Source: GCA-2725625 sp964574215 (lineage in GTDB: Bacteria; Pseudomonadota; Alphaproteobacteria; Rhodospirillales; UBA2165). From it: DNA of 64,000 bases. The position numbers and the translations under genes are program-made. A model generated the notes under the pieces. It had not been told where the DNA came from and searched no databases. It saw only the letters and a program-made list of their open reading frames with translations. The stretch covers positions 62,001-126,000 of the forward strand of contig CAZNLR010000003.1 of assembly GCA_964574215.1 (NCBI GenBank). The letters are read 5' to 3'. Shown here piece after piece: positions 34,625 to 42,753 of this stretch. Numbering within the stretch: position 1 is the first letter of the stretch; each line of letters starts with the position of its first letter.

Positions 34625-35581
34625 ATGACCGCGACAACGCTGGATACGGAACACCTATCCAGGATCTGTGCCGAAACCGAACCGGCGGCAACTCCCCAAA
34701 TTCTTTTGCAAGGTATCAACGACGCCGCAGTGGATCACGATTTTTCACTGACCTTCACGGAAAAGGGATGGTACCGGGTCGGCGGCATCGTGACTTCTGA
34801 CGGTAAGCGCGTGGCCGAAAATCTCGAAGAGTGGGTTGAAAGCGAATCGGGCGGCGACATTATGGATTTGGTCGCCCGCTATAGCGACAGCGGATACCGG
34901 ACAACGGCAAAGGCCGGCAAAACCCACTACCTGTCTGCCGTCACCGGCGATCAGCCCCTCGATTTTATTCAGCTTGAAGTGGAAGAAGTGCAGGAAGTCA
35001 TGGATCACGAACTGTTCGATCCGGACCGCATTCCCGACACCATAGAAGACATTGTCGATCCACTGGAAAGTAAAGAGGTTGAACCGACTCCCGTCGCTCC
35101 CCCGAAATACGAATTTAAGCAAGCGACCCACTTTACCGATATGGCTGAAGAGTTGACGTCCGAGTACAGCGGAGACCCGGCCTTCCGGCGGTTTATCGAT
35201 GACTGGAGAGACAGCAGCGCGGGCGCCACTGTTCCTTTTCACAAATGCTGGGTGGTCAACGTCCTGCCCATCCTCAAAGATGTGGGCGAGCACAAGTACG
35301 AAGTAAAACTGCTGTCCCCGCATGCCGATATCATTCACGCCTATGATATGAGCGGTCTGGGCAGTTGGGGTACCTTGATCAAAATGCTCAAAAGCCTGGA
35401 CCAGGAAGCCGGATTTCCCATGGCTTGGTACTTTCTGATGCTGACCAAAAAATTCATGTCTTACGCCATGGTCAACTCGATTCGGGAAGAAATGAGTTGG
35501 TCCAAAACCGATTTCTCCTTTATTACCGATAATGATCGCGTAATACTAGAAAAATGGATCGCTGATCCTTACATATTGTAG
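34625..35581 (+). CDS. Hypothetical protein, not recognised
   Basis: A 318-residue soluble, acidic protein with no signal peptide or membrane helix. About residues 115-165 form a Glu/Asp/Pro-rich linker (DRIPDTIEDIVDPLESKEVE) that separates an N-terminal region from a C-terminal one rich in aromatic residues (CWVVNVLPILKDVGEHKYEV, SGLGSWGTLIKMLKSLDQEA). I do not recognise a family. It is divergent from rseC and followed by a DUF2336 protein in the same direction, 160 bp away. Confidence 0.75.
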   Translation: MTATTLDTEHLSRICAETEPAATPQILLQGINDAAVDHDFSLTFTEKGWYRVGGIVTSDGKRVAENLEEWVESESGGDIMDLVARYSDSGYRTTAKAGKTHYLSAVTGDQPLDFIQLEVEEVQEVMDHELFDPDRIPDTIEDIVDPLESKEVEPTPVAPPKYEFKQATHFTDMAEELTSEYSGDPAFRRFIDDWRDSSAGATVPFHKCWVVNVLPILKDVGEHKYEVKLLSPHADIIHAYDMSGLGSWGTLIKMLKSLDQEAGFPMAWYFLMLTKKFMSYAMVNSIREEMSWSKTDFSFITDNDRVILEKWIADPYIL

Positions 35582-35741
35582 CGCCTCTGTACGGTTTGAT
35601 TGGGCGAGCGAATTAGAATCAAACGAATCTGTACAATTATAGGTAAAAAGAAGTATAGTTATATTTCTAAGCTTAGCATTCTGAGTACCAGCATTTAGGA
35701 ATTTTGACACCGCTGCATTGCGGGCTCACCGGGTTTTCCAA

Positions 35742-36851
35742 ATGGGCAAGGTCCAGAGTATTTATCTTCATCAATTGGCCAAAGACAAATCGTCTGACGG
35801 CAAGAAGACCTTTGCCAAAACCATATCGGATACTTTTCTCAAACACTATCCCAGCCTGACCAAACGCGAACGCGGCTTGATGTATGACATCCTGCAGCAA
35901 AGCATTCACCAGGCAGAAATGGAAATTCGCGTCCGGGTTAGTGAAAAACTGGCAACGTCGGAAGGCGTGCCGAGAAATCTCGCAAAAATCCTGGCCAATG
36001 ACGAAATCGAAGTTGCCTTTCCAATTCTGTCGACCAGTGATGCCCTGTTGGACGACGATCTCATAGAGATCATTCACAAACGGTCCGTCGAACATCAACT
36101 TGCGGTCACCAAAAGGCCCGCCGTCAACGAAGCCGTGTCCGATGCCCTCGTCGAGAAAGGCAATGAGGACGTCATCGCCAGTTTGCTACTGAATCCTAAT
36201 TCGAGGATATCCAGCACGACCGTCGAGTACCTCGTCGAGGAATCCAAGCGATTGACCAAACTTCAGAAACCCATATTGCGGCGCGAAGATCTGGACCCGG
36301 CTCTCGGCGAGCGTATGTTCGGGTGGGTATCATCGTCACTGCGCCAATATATTATGGATAATTACGAATTGGATCCGGACTACGTGAACAAGGTAATCGA
36401 AGATTCGGTGCTCGAGGAGATGGAGGCGAAATCCAAATCCGATTCCCGCGCCCACGGCGACCGGCTTACCGAAGAGATCGCCAGGGACGGTCCCCTCGAT
36501 CCGGATATCATGGTGCGGGTGCTCCAGGATGGAGACGTGCGCCTGTTCATATCCATGTTCAAGAAATACACCGGCGTGTCCGATAATCTAATTTTACAAA
36601 TGCTTAATGACCGGGACGCCACCGGCCTGGCCATCGCCTGCAAAGCGGCAAAACTGGGCAAGCCCGTATTCTCGTCTTTGTTCGCCTGCGGCTACAAGGC
36701 GCGGCAGCGGGGATCGAAGTTGCGCCGTCAGGATATCGGTAAAATTCTCGGCCGATTTGACAAGATGTCCGAAGAGGCCGCAGAAAAGGTCGTGGGGAGT
36801 TGGCAGCAGAACGCCGGTTACCGTTCCGCCATCCGCGAACTGGAAATCTAG
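35742..36851 (+). CDS. DUF2336 domain-containing protein
   Basis: A 369-residue, almost wholly alpha-helical protein, using the ATG at 35742; a TTG at 35718 would add 8 residues. HEAT-like helical repeats are suggested by NLAKILANDEIEVAFPILST, EVSDALVEKGNEDVIASLLL-like spacing, and RPAVNEAVSDALVEKGNEDV. This is the pattern of the DUF2336 family, which is typical of Alphaproteobacteria and often includes signalling-related proteins. No catalytic residues are apparent. Function is unknown. Confidence 0.85.
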   Translation: MGKVQSIYLHQLAKDKSSDGKKTFAKTISDTFLKHYPSLTKRERGLMYDILQQSIHQAEMEIRVRVSEKLATSEGVPRNLAKILANDEIEVAFPILSTSDALLDDDLIEIIHKRSVEHQLAVTKRPAVNEAVSDALVEKGNEDVIASLLLNPNSRISSTTVEYLVEESKRLTKLQKPILRREDLDPALGERMFGWVSSSLRQYIMDNYELDPDYVNKVIEDSVLEEMEAKSKSDSRAHGDRLTEEIARDGPLDPDIMVRVLQDGDVRLFISMFKKYTGVSDNLILQMLNDRDATGLAIACKAAKLGKPVFSSLFACGYKARQRGSKLRRQDIGKILGRFDKMSEEAAEKVVGSWQQNAGYRSAIRELEI

Positions 36852-36873
36852 TTAAGTTTATATTATCCGGAAA

Positions 36874-37143
36874 CTACCAGACTTGCTGTTTGGGATTGTC
36901 TAGATCCCGCCGTCCTTTGGGCTGCCGCCGGCGTTCGGCGCCTTGGTGCTTGGCTTTGTTTTTGCGGCGGTCCGGACCACGCGGCACCATATCGAGGGCG
37001 GCGCGCATCTGGGCGTTTTCCTCATGCCAATCCCGATCCTCCAATTTCCGCTTATTACTGCGCCGCAATTCGGCCCATTGGGGCTCTTTCTCTTCCCGGT
37101 CCCTGCTCTCTTCAAATTGCAGCTGATTCTGGCGGGATTTCAT
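36874..37143 (-). CDS. Small highly charged hypothetical protein
   Basis: An 89-residue basic, charged protein (NKRKLEDRDWHEENAQMR, GPDRRKNKAKHQGAERRR), probably helical or disordered and possibly nucleic-acid binding. The ATG at 37143 has no clear ribosome site. The frame stays open upstream with sensible charged residues (PIDDDRLRRRFADAM) to a TAG near 37222, but has no ATG, GTG or TTG there. It converges with the DUF2336 gene. I assign no function. Confidence 0.5.
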   Translation of the reverse strand: MKSRQNQLQFEESRDREEKEPQWAELRRSNKRKLEDRDWHEENAQMRAALDMVPRGPDRRKNKAKHQGAERRRQPKGRRDLDNPKQQVW

Positions 37144-37288
37144 GGCGTCGGCAAAGCGCCTTCGTAACCTATCGTCATCAATGGGTTCATTTTTTCCCTC
37201 GCAGTAGTTTTGATACTACGTAATTTATAAAAGTTAGGGAATCCTTGATCTCAAACATTTTTTGTTTTTATGGAATGAATAAATCGCA

Positions 37289-37330
37289 ACATAAAAACCC
37301 CCGCCAGTTGCCCGGCAGGGGTTTTTATGT
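37289..37330. terminator. Strong bidirectional intrinsic terminator
   Basis: ACATAAAAACCCC (37289-37301) pairs perfectly with GGGGTTTTTATGT (37318-37330), and GCC/GGC extends the stem inward. The A and T runs lie within the stem ends, so it can act in both directions. It ends the minus-strand M24 hydrolase transcript, whose stop codon is at 37367. Confidence 0.85.
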
Positions 37331-37366
37331 GTTCGGTAACGCGCCGTCAGAGGCGCGCCGTAACTC

Positions 37367-38695
37367 TTAGTGATCCCTTCCGTCCAGGCTGGAGTGGTGG
37401 AAATCACCGGGGCGGTAGTCGCCGACGGCTTCTTCCATGTGTTCCATCTTGGTGAAGATGACGGGACCGTCTTTTGAGACCAGCACGTTCTCTTCGAGAC
37501 GGCAGGTCTGGGGCAAGCCCGGGTGACCGGCGAACGTCTCAATGGCAAAATACATGTTTTCCTTGATCTCGGCCGGATATTTGAGCGAGTAGGCCCGGCT
37601 CATCCACATGCCCTCATACAAGGTAATGCCGATGGAATGGGCGAACTGCTGCAGGGTCACCGTGCCGTACTTGTCGTCGTCGTATTCCGGGAACTTGGAG
37701 ACCACGTCGGCCGAGGTATTGCCCGGCTTGAGGTTTTCCAGACCGGCATAGAGCGAATCGTAGGTTTCCCGGTAGAGATCGATTTCCGCCTGGGTCATCT
37801 TGGCGGCGCACTTGATACACCGCACGAAGTCGATGTAGTAGCCGCCCGGCCCCACGGCGTTGATATCGATGATCAGCAGATCGCCCTGCTGAATCAGCTT
37901 GTCGGTGGCCCAGCGCCGGTAGGGGCTGGTGTTGCCGCCCGAGGCGACGATGATGTCGTAGATAATCTCGCAGCCGCGATCGAGCATGAATTTGTGCACT
38001 TCGGCTTCGATCTGACGTTCGGTGACGCCGGGCTTCAGCCATTCGTGTTTGATATGCCACATGGCGGCATCGCCGATGGAAGAGGCCTGCTTGAGAAGCT
38101 CGATCTCGTCCGGCGTTTTGACCACGCGGGCGCGGGAGAAAGCGGGCCAGCCGTTGACCACGTTGATGCCGGCTTTTTCAAAGGCGTGCAGCGCCGGCAT
38201 ATCGAAATTATCGACGCCGATCTTCTCTTTTTCGACGCCATTATCTTTCAGCACTTCGAGGATGGAAGCCACCATCTTGTCGGCCATTTCGCCGACGGCG
38301 CCTTCCGCCCATTGCCAGGTCATGGCGGGCCGGATGCGGTCCTTCATCCAGGGCAAATCGATGATAGCGCATTGCAGATCCGAACCGGCGGTTTCGAACA
38401 ATACCGGCTCGGCATTGCGGCACAGCACCGCATAGCGGATGTTAATGTTGTATTTCCAGTTACCCTGGTAGGAACCAGTGATGTAACGGATGTTGGCGCC
38501 GGCGAAAACCACCAGGGCGCCGAGATCGTCAACTTCCATTTCGGCGCGGGCGCGGGCCAGGCGATCCGCCCGCAGGCGTTCGTGATCGACCCTGAGTTGC
38601 CAGTCGGCGCCGGTGGTGCTGTACAACCGCCGTGGGTTGGTATGATGTTCCTCTTGCAGGAACGTGGTATCCATATCGTATCCGGTATATCCCAT
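37367..38695 (-). CDS. M24 family metallopeptidase (creatinase/Xaa-Pro-type hydrolase)
   Basis: A 442-residue pita-bread enzyme using the ATG at 38695, which has GAGGAG 7 bp upstream; a further in-frame ATG is at 38716. The five metal ligands of M24 peptidases can be placed: two aspartates in IIDINAVGPGGYYIDFVR, histidine in LQQFAHSIGITLYEG, and glutamates in MYFAIETFAGHPG and CRLEENVLVSKDGP. This argues for a metal-dependent hydrolase rather than metal-free creatinase. The N-terminal domain is creatinase-like. Operator site 5 lies upstream, which ties this enzyme to the TTT/GntR regulon, so its substrate may be an N-substituted amino acid or amide taken up by those systems. Confidence 0.9.
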   Translation of the reverse strand: MGYTGYDMDTTFLQEEHHTNPRRLYSTTGADWQLRVDHERLRADRLARARAEMEVDDLGALVVFAGANIRYITGSYQGNWKYNINIRYAVLCRNAEPVLFETAGSDLQCAIIDLPWMKDRIRPAMTWQWAEGAVGEMADKMVASILEVLKDNGVEKEKIGVDNFDMPALHAFEKAGINVVNGWPAFSRARVVKTPDEIELLKQASSIGDAAMWHIKHEWLKPGVTERQIEAEVHKFMLDRGCEIIYDIIVASGGNTSPYRRWATDKLIQQGDLLIIDINAVGPGGYYIDFVRCIKCAAKMTQAEIDLYRETYDSLYAGLENLKPGNTSADVVSKFPEYDDDKYGTVTLQQFAHSIGITLYEGMWMSRAYSLKYPAEIKENMYFAIETFAGHPGLPQTCRLEENVLVSKDGPVIFTKMEHMEEAVGDYRPGDFHHSSLDGRDH

Positions 38696-38766
38696 TGGGA
38701 ACTCCTCTATCTGCAATCTATTTTCTAGATTTGCGGTAAATATCGACCCTGTAAGTCATGCGTTTT

Positions 38767-38812
38767 AGTCTTATAGAAGACTGTTTCTAGTTTAATCGGA
38801 ATGGTGAATCAA
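38767..38812 (-). promoter_or_regulatory. Promoter with GntR-type operator, site 5 of 5 (upstream of the M24 hydrolase)
   Basis: On the minus strand TTGATT (plus-strand 38807-38812) and TAGAAA (38784-38789) are spaced 17 bp apart. The operator AGTCTTATAGAAGACT (38767-38782), identical to site 1, follows at once and would cover the transcription start. This is the cleanest promoter and operator arrangement of the five. Confidence 0.7.
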
Positions 38813-38856
38813 GCGGCTCTCCCCTATTTTTTGCTCTTTCTTCAGTCGTTGGTGAT

Positions 38857-39855
38857 TTATTTTATGCTTACGGGCAATCCCGTACCAGCAGATTGGCAGA
38901 TTGCCTCGAAAACGGCAATGTTTTGAATGCGTTCGTCATTAGTAAAGGGGTACTCCGCCCGCCCGCGGATGGCGTCCCCCCAGGCATTTAAATTGACCGC
39001 CACGGTATCGATATAGTCGTAAGTGGTCTTCTCGATGCTTCCTTCCTCGCGGCTGATAAACAGATCGGTCGGCCCTTCTTCCGACGGGTGGGAGTAGTCG
39101 CGGGCCTCCACCCAGGCTTTGGAACCGTAGACGCAAAAGCGCATATAGAGCGGCGTCTCCATGACGCAGCCGAAGAAACCGGTGGCGCCGCTTTCGAACC
39201 TTACGGTGAAAGTCAGCACATCGCCGTTGGCGTTGGCGGGATTGCGGACGGCGGTTTGGGCGTAGACCTCCGAGACCGGGCCGAACGTGGTGAGATAGAT
39301 ATCGGTCTGGTGAATGCCCATGGCGGTCATGCCGGCGGCCGGCGATTCCTCGAGCGAGACCCGCCAGTTGTCGGCCGGCAGGTTGGCCAATTTGTCGTGG
39401 CTGAAATTGGCCTCCACATGCATGATTTCACCCAGCTCGCCGGACTGAACGAGGCGCTTGATTTCCACCATGGCCGGCTCGAAACGGCGTTCGTGGCCCA
39501 GCCCCAGGACCACTCCGGCCCGGTCACAGGCGGCGACGGCGCGCTCGGCGCTGGCCCGGGTTAACGCCAGGGGTTTTTCGCAGAAAACATGCTTGCCGGC
39601 CTCGGCAGCGGCGACCACTTGTTTCTCATGCTGGGAATGGGGAGTGGTTAGTATAACCGCCTCTATCGATTCATCCGCCAGGGCATCGGTCAGATCGGCG
39701 GATAGGATCAGATTGTTGGCGCCGGCGAAATCCCTGGCGGTGTCGGGAGCAATATCTATCGCTCTTTGAATCTCAAACTGGCTGCCGCTTGCACTCAGGG
39801 TTTCGACGATATGGCGGCCCCACCAGCCCAGCCCAACGATTGCCGTGTTGATCAT
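38857..39855 (-). CDS. Gfo/Idh/MocA family oxidoreductase
   Basis: A 332-residue NAD(P)-dependent oxidoreductase. The Rossmann motif is TAIVGLGWWGRHIVETL at the N-terminus, and EKPLALTRASAE with the conserved lysine lies near residue 95. The C-terminal sheet domain includes GMTAMGIHQTDIYLTTFG, with the family's catalytic-histidine region (GIHQTD). It lies upstream of the M24 hydrolase on the same strand, 161 bp away across operator site 5, so the hydrolase can also be expressed alone. Confidence 0.92.
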   Translation of the reverse strand: MINTAIVGLGWWGRHIVETLSASGSQFEIQRAIDIAPDTARDFAGANNLILSADLTDALADESIEAVILTTPHSQHEKQVVAAAEAGKHVFCEKPLALTRASAERAVAACDRAGVVLGLGHERRFEPAMVEIKRLVQSGELGEIMHVEANFSHDKLANLPADNWRVSLEESPAAGMTAMGIHQTDIYLTTFGPVSEVYAQTAVRNPANANGDVLTFTVRFESGATGFFGCVMETPLYMRFCVYGSKAWVEARDYSHPSEEGPTDLFISREEGSIEKTTYDYIDTVAVNLNAWGDAIRGRAEYPFTNDERIQNIAVFEAICQSAGTGLPVSIK

Positions 39856-39936
39856 TTCTTATTCTTCCCGATTTGTTTTTGTTTATTCCCTTCTTTCTAG
39901 CTGCCGGACGGCAAAAGACAAGAACGGAAAAAAAAT

Positions 39937-40302
39937 ATGGAAACGTCGCAGGAAAACTGCCTCTGGGTCCGCCATACCAACTGTATGAAGAAAACCATCG
40001 AACAACCGGTCAAAATGCTGGGCCGCCTATTGGGCAACGGGAACGGAAGCTGGGCCGAAATTGCCGTACTCGTCTATAAGCCCCGTTTCCACGGGACGTT
40101 GGAAACCTGGTATTGCCGCATTCATGCGCCGTCACTTCTCGAAGAAGACACCTTTGTCATGGCGGATGATCCACCTGCGGCGGTCGCCAAAGCCGTCCGA
40201 TTTGCCAGGCAACTGGCACCGGGATTGGCGGACATCTCCCAGTTGCCGGATTTTAAAGTATTCGATGCCGATTTCCCCCAAGGCTCCCTCGGTTACGAGT
40301 AA
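39937..40302 (+). CDS. Small hypothetical protein
   Basis: A 121-residue soluble protein, not recognised. It has a short cysteine-bearing N-terminus (CLWVRHTNC), a central basic hydrophobic stretch, and an acidic C-terminus. The region GTLETWYCRIHAPSLLEEDT is followed by helix-rich AAVAKAVRFARQLAPGLADI. No signal peptide or membrane segment is seen. It is divergent from the Gfo/Idh gene (81-bp gap), and 79 bp ahead of the dienelactone hydrolase. Confidence 0.6.
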   Translation: METSQENCLWVRHTNCMKKTIEQPVKMLGRLLGNGNGSWAEIAVLVYKPRFHGTLETWYCRIHAPSLLEEDTFVMADDPPAAVAKAVRFARQLAPGLADISQLPDFKVFDADFPQGSLGYE

Positions 40303-40380
40303 TAATTGGAATTATTTTAATCTTTACGCGGGCAAAGGTTTTTGGTTAGCTTGTCACTACAACCTAACAGGGAGGGCCAT

Positions 40381-41061
40381 ATGTCGAGCAGCACCGTCAC
40401 CTACACCACCCGCAACAACGAAAAATTCACAGGATATCTCGCCACCCCGGACAGCGACGGCCCGGCGCCGGGTCTCCTGATCATTACGGCGATTTTCGGT
40501 ATCGACGAGGAAATGCAGGAAGCGGCGGATGCGTGGGCGGCGGACGGCTATCTCGTCTCCATGCCGGATATTTTCTGGCGCACCATGCCGGGACCGACGG
40601 CGGACATGAAAAAGGCGTTTGAACGCTATAACGCTTTCGATCCGGTGCAGGGCATGCTGGACATCGAAGATTTGGTGACGGATTTACGATCACGGCCTCA
40701 ATGCAACGGTAAAGTCGCCGTTTTGGGATATTGCTTTGGCGGGCGCTATGCCCACCTCAGCGCCGCCCGGCTGGGTGTCGACGCCGCTGCGGCCTACCAC
40801 GGCACCATGATCGGCCAACATTTGGACGAAACGGAGAAGGTCCAATGTCCGGTAAGTTTTCATTTCGGTGGCTCTGATCCGGTCGTGCCCATGGACGAAG
40901 TCGACGCAATCAAAAACGCCTACGCCGGCCACACCGATGCGGAAATCGTGGTATATGACGGCGCCTCCCATAATTTCTCCCAACCGACCAAAGACGGCTA
41001 TCAGGCCGAGGCCGCAAATGCCTCCCGTGAAGCCGTTTTACGTTGTTTCAACGCCATGTAG
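40381..41061 (+). CDS. Dienelactone hydrolase family protein
   Basis: A 226-residue alpha/beta hydrolase, using the ATG at 40381 with GGGAGG upstream. The catalytic triad is readable: cysteine in AVLGYCFGGRYAHL, aspartate in FGGSDPVVPMDE, and histidine in VYDGASHNFSQ. Cysteine as nucleophile, in place of serine, is the hallmark of dienelactone hydrolases, which open carboxymethylenebutenolides in aromatic catabolism; the broader family also hydrolyses other esters. No chlorocatechol genes are nearby, so the natural substrate is open. Confidence 0.9.
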   Translation: MSSSTVTYTTRNNEKFTGYLATPDSDGPAPGLLIITAIFGIDEEMQEAADAWAADGYLVSMPDIFWRTMPGPTADMKKAFERYNAFDPVQGMLDIEDLVTDLRSRPQCNGKVAVLGYCFGGRYAHLSAARLGVDAAAAYHGTMIGQHLDETEKVQCPVSFHFGGSDPVVPMDEVDAIKNAYAGHTDAEIVVYDGASHNFSQPTKDGYQAEAANASREAVLRCFNAM

Positions 41062-41168
41062 GAACAGCGCCATTACCCGTTCGATAAATGTAATTTGATT
41101 TCCTAATAAATTTTATTAATAATAGTTATCAATTACAGCATACAGCGTTACGGCCTGGAGCGCCCATA

Positions 41169-41882
41169 ATGTTCACTGATAAGATTGAACGAAAAGATTT
41201 CGACAAGATGCCCAAGGAGTTCAAGGAACTCCTCATCCGTCTTTTGGTTATTCAAACCGATAGCGAATTGGGCGGACCGGATCTCTATCTGGAAACATGG
41301 GTGCGTAAGGCGCCGACGTTGGAAGACCAGATGCTGCTGGCGAAAACAGCCTATGAGGAAATCGATCATCACCGGCGTTTCGCTAAAATATTGGAGGATT
41401 TGGGCGTCGACACCAAAGAAATCACCCAACGCCGGCGGGAAGAACGCCTCCTCGAGGCCTTTCGTGAGCCCCTGGATACCTGGGCGGATATGGGGGCATT
41501 CGGTTGCTTGATTGACCGGGTTGGCCAATACCATCTGGAAGATTTCAGTGACTGCTGTTACCTGCCGGTGGCCCGCATCATCCCGCGCATCCTGCAGGAA
41601 GAACGCATGCATATCCAGCACGGCGAACGCATTCTTAAAAATCTCTGTGAAACCGATGAAGGCAAAGCCGAAGCCCAGGCGGCGGTCAACAAGGTTTACC
41701 CGCGTGGTCTGGATATGTTCGGCAAATCCGATTCGAAACGTTCAGACCAATTCCGGGAATGGAATATCAAGGGCCGCATCAATGCCGAAAGCCGTGCCGC
41801 CTATAAAGCGGCGGTCGACGCGGCGCTGCTGGATATCGGTCTCGACCTGCCTGATCCTCTGAAAAACAGACACTATCTGTAA
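41169..41882 (+). CDS. Ferritin-like di-iron protein related to PaaA/PaaC (phenylacetyl-CoA epoxidase-type)
   Basis: A 237-residue four-helix-bundle protein. Di-iron ligands are suggested by SELGGPDLYLETWVRKAP, the pair YEEIDHHRRFAKIL (ExxH), and LQEERMHIQHGERIL (ExxH). This matches the ferritin-like fold of phenylacetyl-CoA or benzoyl-CoA oxygenase subunits, yet no PaaB, PaaD or reductase PaaE is nearby. It is followed 67 bp later by an enoyl-CoA hydratase on the same strand, which supports a CoA-thioester oxidation role. Function is inferred at fold level only. Confidence 0.75.
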   Translation: MFTDKIERKDFDKMPKEFKELLIRLLVIQTDSELGGPDLYLETWVRKAPTLEDQMLLAKTAYEEIDHHRRFAKILEDLGVDTKEITQRRREERLLEAFREPLDTWADMGAFGCLIDRVGQYHLEDFSDCCYLPVARIIPRILQEERMHIQHGERILKNLCETDEGKAEAQAAVNKVYPRGLDMFGKSDSKRSDQFREWNIKGRINAESRAAYKAAVDAALLDIGLDLPDPLKNRHYL

Positions 41883-41949
41883 CTCCTCCACCCGCGCCCC
41901 TTGCATCCATTCATGCGGTAACGGAATATGAGCCCAAAAGGAGGCTTTT

Positions 41950-42738
41950 ATGACCTATGACTTTATCGCCATCGACCGGCACGACCAGATTGCCGTCATC
42001 CGCCTCAACCGCCCGGACAACCTCAATGCCTGGAACGTTCAGATGCGCCAGGAACTAAAAGACGCCGTGCAGACCATGGTCGAGGATGACGACCTCAGGG
42101 TTCTGATCCTGACCGGTACGGGCCGCGCCTTTTCGGCCGGCGAAGACGTCAAGGGCATGGGCGATCTCAGCGCCATCGGTCCCAAAGCCTTCCGCCGGCG
42201 GGTACGTCTGATCCACGGCGTGTTCGACGAATTGGAGCAGATGGAGATACCGGTGATCGCCGCCATTAACGGCGTGGCCGCCGGTGGCGGCATGGAACTG
42301 GCGCTGTCCTGCGATTTCCGCTTCGCCGCCGAAAGCGCCCGGCTGGGCCTGCCCGAGGGCAATGTGGGGCTGATACCGGGGTCGGGCGGCATATCGAGAT
42401 TGGTAAAGCTGATCGGTCCGTCCAAGGCCAAACGGCTGGTGATGACCGGCGAGATAATTCCGGCATCGAAGGCCTTGGAATTGGGCCTGGTGGACGAAGT
42501 TCATCCTGATGACGGATTGTTGGACGCCTGCCTCGACTTCGCCGATCTGCTGGCCGCCAAAGCCCCGCTGGCGCTCGGCACCGCCAAACTGGTGATCAAT
42601 CAATGTGTCAACGTGGACACGGAAACCGGCCGCAACCTGGAACGCCTCGGCCAGAGCACTCTTAAACTCACGGACGACCACAAGGAAGGCGCTCAGTCAT
42701 TCGTTGAAAAGCGGAAGCCGGAATTTAAAGGGCGGTAA
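41950..42738 (+). CDS. Enoyl-CoA hydratase/isomerase family protein
   Basis: A 262-residue crotonase-fold enzyme. The oxyanion-hole segments are AFSAGEDVKGMGDL and INGVAAGGGMELALSCDFRF, followed by LPEGNVGLIPGSGGISRLVK, which holds one of the usual catalytic glutamates. An AGGAGG precedes the start. Its neighbour is the di-iron protein at 41169, so the pair may act on a shared acyl-CoA. Exact reaction (hydration, isomerisation or ring cleavage) is not determined. Confidence 0.93.
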   Translation: MTYDFIAIDRHDQIAVIRLNRPDNLNAWNVQMRQELKDAVQTMVEDDDLRVLILTGTGRAFSAGEDVKGMGDLSAIGPKAFRRRVRLIHGVFDELEQMEIPVIAAINGVAAGGGMELALSCDFRFAAESARLGLPEGNVGLIPGSGGISRLVKLIGPSKAKRLVMTGEIIPASKALELGLVDEVHPDDGLLDACLDFADLLAAKAPLALGTAKLVINQCVNVDTETGRNLERLGQSTLKLTDDHKEGAQSFVEKRKPEFKGR

Positions 42739-42753
42739 GGTAGGGACGCTAAA

